Shown: piece after piece, positions 61,942 through 64,000 of the stretch
How the letters are laid out: each line of letters opens with the position of its first letter
Position numbering within the stretch: the first letter of the stretch is position 1
Assembly (NCBI GenBank): GCA_963756975.1
Contig: CAVWPS010000002.1
Location: 1,860,001-1,924,000, forward strand
Direction of reading: 5' to 3'
From: CAVRQM01 sp963756975
GTDB lineage: Bacteria; Pseudomonadota; Alphaproteobacteria; Acetobacterales; Acetobacteraceae
Length of the DNA: 64,000 nucleotides
The notes under the pieces: generated by a model
What the model saw: the letters and a program-made list of their open reading frames with translations, nothing else
The model's database searches: none
What the model was told of the DNA's origin: nothing
Made by a program: the position numbers and the translations under genes

Positions 61942-63278
61942 ATGGTCCCTCGTTACAGCCGCCCCGAAATGTCCGCGATCTGGGCACCCGAAAACCGCTA
62001 CCGCGTCTGGTTCGAGATCGAGGCCATGGCGGCCGAGGCGATGGCCGAACTCGGCACCGTTCCGGCCGAGGCGGCTCGAAAACCATCCGTGAGCGGGGCG
62101 GGGCGCGCATGGCCGCGTTCGGGCCGGACGACGTGGCCGCGATCGACGCGATCGAGGCGGTGACGCGCCACGACGTGATCGCCTTCCTGACCTGGCTCGC
62201 CGAGCATGTCGGCGAGGACAGCCGCTGGGTCCATCTGGGCCTGACCAGCAGCGACGTGCTCGACACGACGCTGTCGGTCCAGCTTACGCAGGCGGCCGAC
62301 CTGCTGATCGCCGATGTCGACGCGGTTTTGGACGCGCTGAAGCGCCGGGCGCTGGAACACCGCGACACGCCGACGATCGGCCGCAGCCACGGCATCCATG
62401 CCGAACCGACCAGCTTCGGGCTGAAACTCGCCGGCCATTACGCGGAGTTCGCCCGCAATCGCGCCCGGCTGGTTGCCGCCCGGGCCGAGATTGCGGTGTG
62501 CGCGCTGTCCGGCGCGGTCGGCACCTACGCCCATGTCGATCCGAGGGTGGAGGCCAGGGTCGCCGAGCGCCTCGGCTTGGCGGTCGAGCCGGTGTCGACC
62601 CAGGTGATCGCGCGCGACCGGCACGCGGCGTTCTTCGCGGCGTTGGCCGTGGTCGCCAGCGGGGTCGAGCGGCTGGCGACGGAGGTGCGGCACCTGCAAC
62701 GCTCCGAGGTGCGGGAGGCGGAGGAGTTCTTCCACCCCGGCCAGAAGGGCAGCTCGGCGATGCCGCATAAGCGCAACCCGGTGCTGAGCGAGAACCTCAC
62801 CGGGCTCGCGCGGGTCGTGCGGATGGCGGTCGTCCCGGCGCTCGAAAACGTGGTGCTGTGGCATGAGCGCGATATCAGCCACAGCTCGGTCGAGCGGGTG
62901 ATCGCGCCCGATTCCACGATCGCGCTGGATTTCGCGCTGGCCCGGCTGGCCGGGATGATGGAGCGGCTGGTCGTCTACCCGGAGCGGATGGCGGCGAACC
63001 TCGAATCGCTCGGCGGTGTCGTCCATTCCGGCGAAGTGCTGCTGACGCTCGCCCGCGCGGGGTTCTCGCGGGAGGACGCGTATGCGCTCGTGCAGCGCCA
63101 CGCGATGGCGACGTGGTCCGAACTCGGCGGCCCAGACGCCCGCAATTTCCGCGAACGCCTTGGGGCCGATCCCGAAATCGCGGGCCGGGTGCCGGCGGCC
63201 GATCTCGACGCGGCGTTCGACGCGCGGGCGCACCTCGCGCATGTCGACGCGATCTTCGCGCGCGTGTTCGGCGCCTGA
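61942..63278 (+). CDS. purB: Adenylosuccinate lyase, one frameshift
   Basis: PurB acts twice in purine synthesis. The start reads MVPRYSRPEMSAIWAPENRY. After one missing base near 62083-62086 the frame continues MAAFGPDDVAAIDAIEAVT. Key segments follow: VHLGLTSSDVLDTTLSVQL, GRSHGIHAEPTSFGLKLAGH and the fumarase/lyase signature KGSSAMPHKRNPVLSENL. The gene is likely essential, so the break is almost surely a sequence error. The next small gene begins within its stop codon region. Confidence 0.94.
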
Positions 63279-63754
63279 CGGTCTTCTTCACCGCCGACAC
63301 GCATTTCGGCCACGGCGGCGCGCTCGGCCTATACCGCCGGCCGTTCGCGAGCGTGCCGGAGATGGACGCGGCGATGGTCGCGAACTGGCGCGAGACGGTC
63401 ACCGACGACGACGAGGTCTGGCATCTGGGCGATTTCGCGGTCGGCCGCCGCACCGACGGGGCCGCGCTGCTCGCCATGCTGCCCGGTCGGAAGCATCTGA
63501 TTTCCGGCAACAACGACCCCACCACGCCGGTGCCCGGTTGGGCGAGCGTTTCGGCCTACGCCGAGCTCGAGCACGCCGGGCGAAAGATCGTGCTGTGCCA
63601 TTACCCGTTCAGGACGTGGCGCGACATCGGCCGCCGGGCGATCAACCTCCACGGCCATAGCCACGGACGGCTCAAACCGATGCTGCGTCAGTTCGACGTG
63701 GGCGTGGACGCGCGCGCGTTTCGTCCCGTGACGCTGGACGCGCTGCTCGCCTAA
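63275..63754 (+). CDS. Small calcineurin-like phosphoesterase
   Basis: The ~159-residue product has the compact phosphoesterase set VFFTADTHFGHGG, EVWHLGDFAVG, LISGNNDPTT, IVLCHYPFR and LHGHSHGRLKP. It resembles YfcE/MJ0936-type small metallophosphoesterases. No ATG, GTG or TTG precedes the first motif; a CTG at 63275, inside the purB stop (CTGA), is the best start, otherwise a base is wrong. It converges on the MarR gene with overlapping stops. Confidence 0.83.
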   Translation: MTVFFTADTHFGHGGALGLYRRPFASVPEMDAAMVANWRETVTDDDEVWHLGDFAVGRRTDGAALLAMLPGRKHLISGNNDPTTPVPGWASVSAYAELEHAGRKIVLCHYPFRTWRDIGRRAINLHGHSHGRLKPMLRQFDVGVDARAFRPVTLDALLA

Positions 63755-64000
63755 CCCGCAAGGGCGCGGGGCCGCGCCGGTTGCTGCGCGTTCGGGATTT
63801 TGCGGGGGGCGGTGGCGGCTTCCGACATGATGTCGCGCAGGTCGCGCAGAAAAGCGGTCCCTTTCAGCGTCCGCTGCACCAGCACCGAGCGCCGGTCCAT
63901 CGGATCGGTCTTGCGGCGGGCGAGGTCGAGTTCACCGAGGCGGTCCAGCGCGCGCGTGATCGCCGGCTTGGAGACGTTCAGATCGGCGGCCAGGCCGCGC
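63751..64000 (-). CDS. MarR-family regulator, C-terminal part (start outside the window)
   Basis: The visible ~82 residues read LAADLNVSKPAITRALDRLG (the recognition helix region), then a wing with RRKTDPMDRRSVLVQRTLKG and a helix LRDLRDIMSEAAT. This matches MarR winged-helix proteins. The last 20 residues are Pro/Ala/Arg-rich. The stop TAG overlaps the stop of the convergent phosphoesterase gene. A G+C-rich hairpin (ggcgcggggccgcgcc) falls inside the last codons, so it may serve as terminator for both. Confidence 0.88.
   Translation of the reverse strand, partial: RGLAADLNVSKPAITRALDRLGELDLARRKTDPMDRRSVLVQRTLKGTAFLRDLRDIMSEAATAPRKIPNAQQPARPRALAG

Overview
The window looks like chromosome from a high-G+C alphaproteobacterium, probably in the Rhodospirillales/Acetobacterales group. 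The reasons are addB-addA next to murU and tsaE, an rph-rdgB-hemW group beside hrcA, the ubiA / rsmE / plant-type glutamate-cysteine ligase neighbourhood, an LctP-type permease, glycolate oxidase GlcDEF and a RhaD aldolase-dehydrogenase fusion. I see no rRNA, tRNA, CRISPR array, integrase, transposase or phage gene. Genes are packed tightly, often with 4-nt ATGA or GTGA overlaps. No gap between genes exceeds about 240 bases.

Layout. 1-6.9 kb (minus): addA (cut by the window edge), addB, murU, tsaE, a small orphan gene and a two-gene unit ending in a putative HExxH metallopeptidase. 7-16 kb: ferredoxin-NADP reductase, hrcA, rph, rdgB, an inserted phosphatase and GT61 glycosyltransferase, hemW, and a flavoprotein. 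16-20 kb: lysine-methyltransferase-like gene, ubiA, rsmE, glutamate-cysteine ligase. 20-26 kb: SARP-type regulator, fatty acid desaturase, FIST sensor and a GAF-containing pseudo-histidine-kinase. 26-31.4 kb: MFS transporter, malic enzyme-phosphotransacetylase, a periplasmic ClpP-fold protein and a Gly/Tyr-rich exported protein. 31.4-36.3 kb: L-rhamnose catabolism (rhaK divergent from rhaD-rhaI). 36.3-41 kb: CHASE3 hybrid kinase, lone receiver, secreted SGNH hydrolase. 41-51.2 kb: LctP permease, GH15 glucoamylase/trehalase-like enzyme with an SDR dehydrogenase, gmk, yicC, an MBL hydrolase and a glk-pgi-phosphatase sugar-phosphate operon. 51.3-53.5 kb: a lower-G+C islet of LysR, NTF2-like protein and lactonase-like MBL enzyme. 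53.6-58.8 kb: glycerate kinase plus glycolate oxidase operon. 58.9-64 kb: hutF, MFS, gtrA, purB, a small phosphoesterase and the end of a MarR regulator.

The genes form several carbon routes: glucan or trehalose to glucose to fructose-6-P (GH15, Glk, Pgi); L-rhamnose to DHAP plus lactate (RhaI, RhaK, RhaD); lactate/glycolate uptake (LctP) and glycolate to glyoxylate and then glycerate phosphorylation (GlcDEF, glycerate kinase); and malate to pyruvate (MaeB).

Caution for any user: 14 otherwise well-conserved genes, including likely essential ones (purB, gmk-type neighbours excepted), are broken by a total of 16 apparent single-base indels. Several lie in short homopolymers and two compensate each other inside glcE. 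I read these as uncorrected sequencing errors rather than real decay, and give the full reconstructed gene spans.
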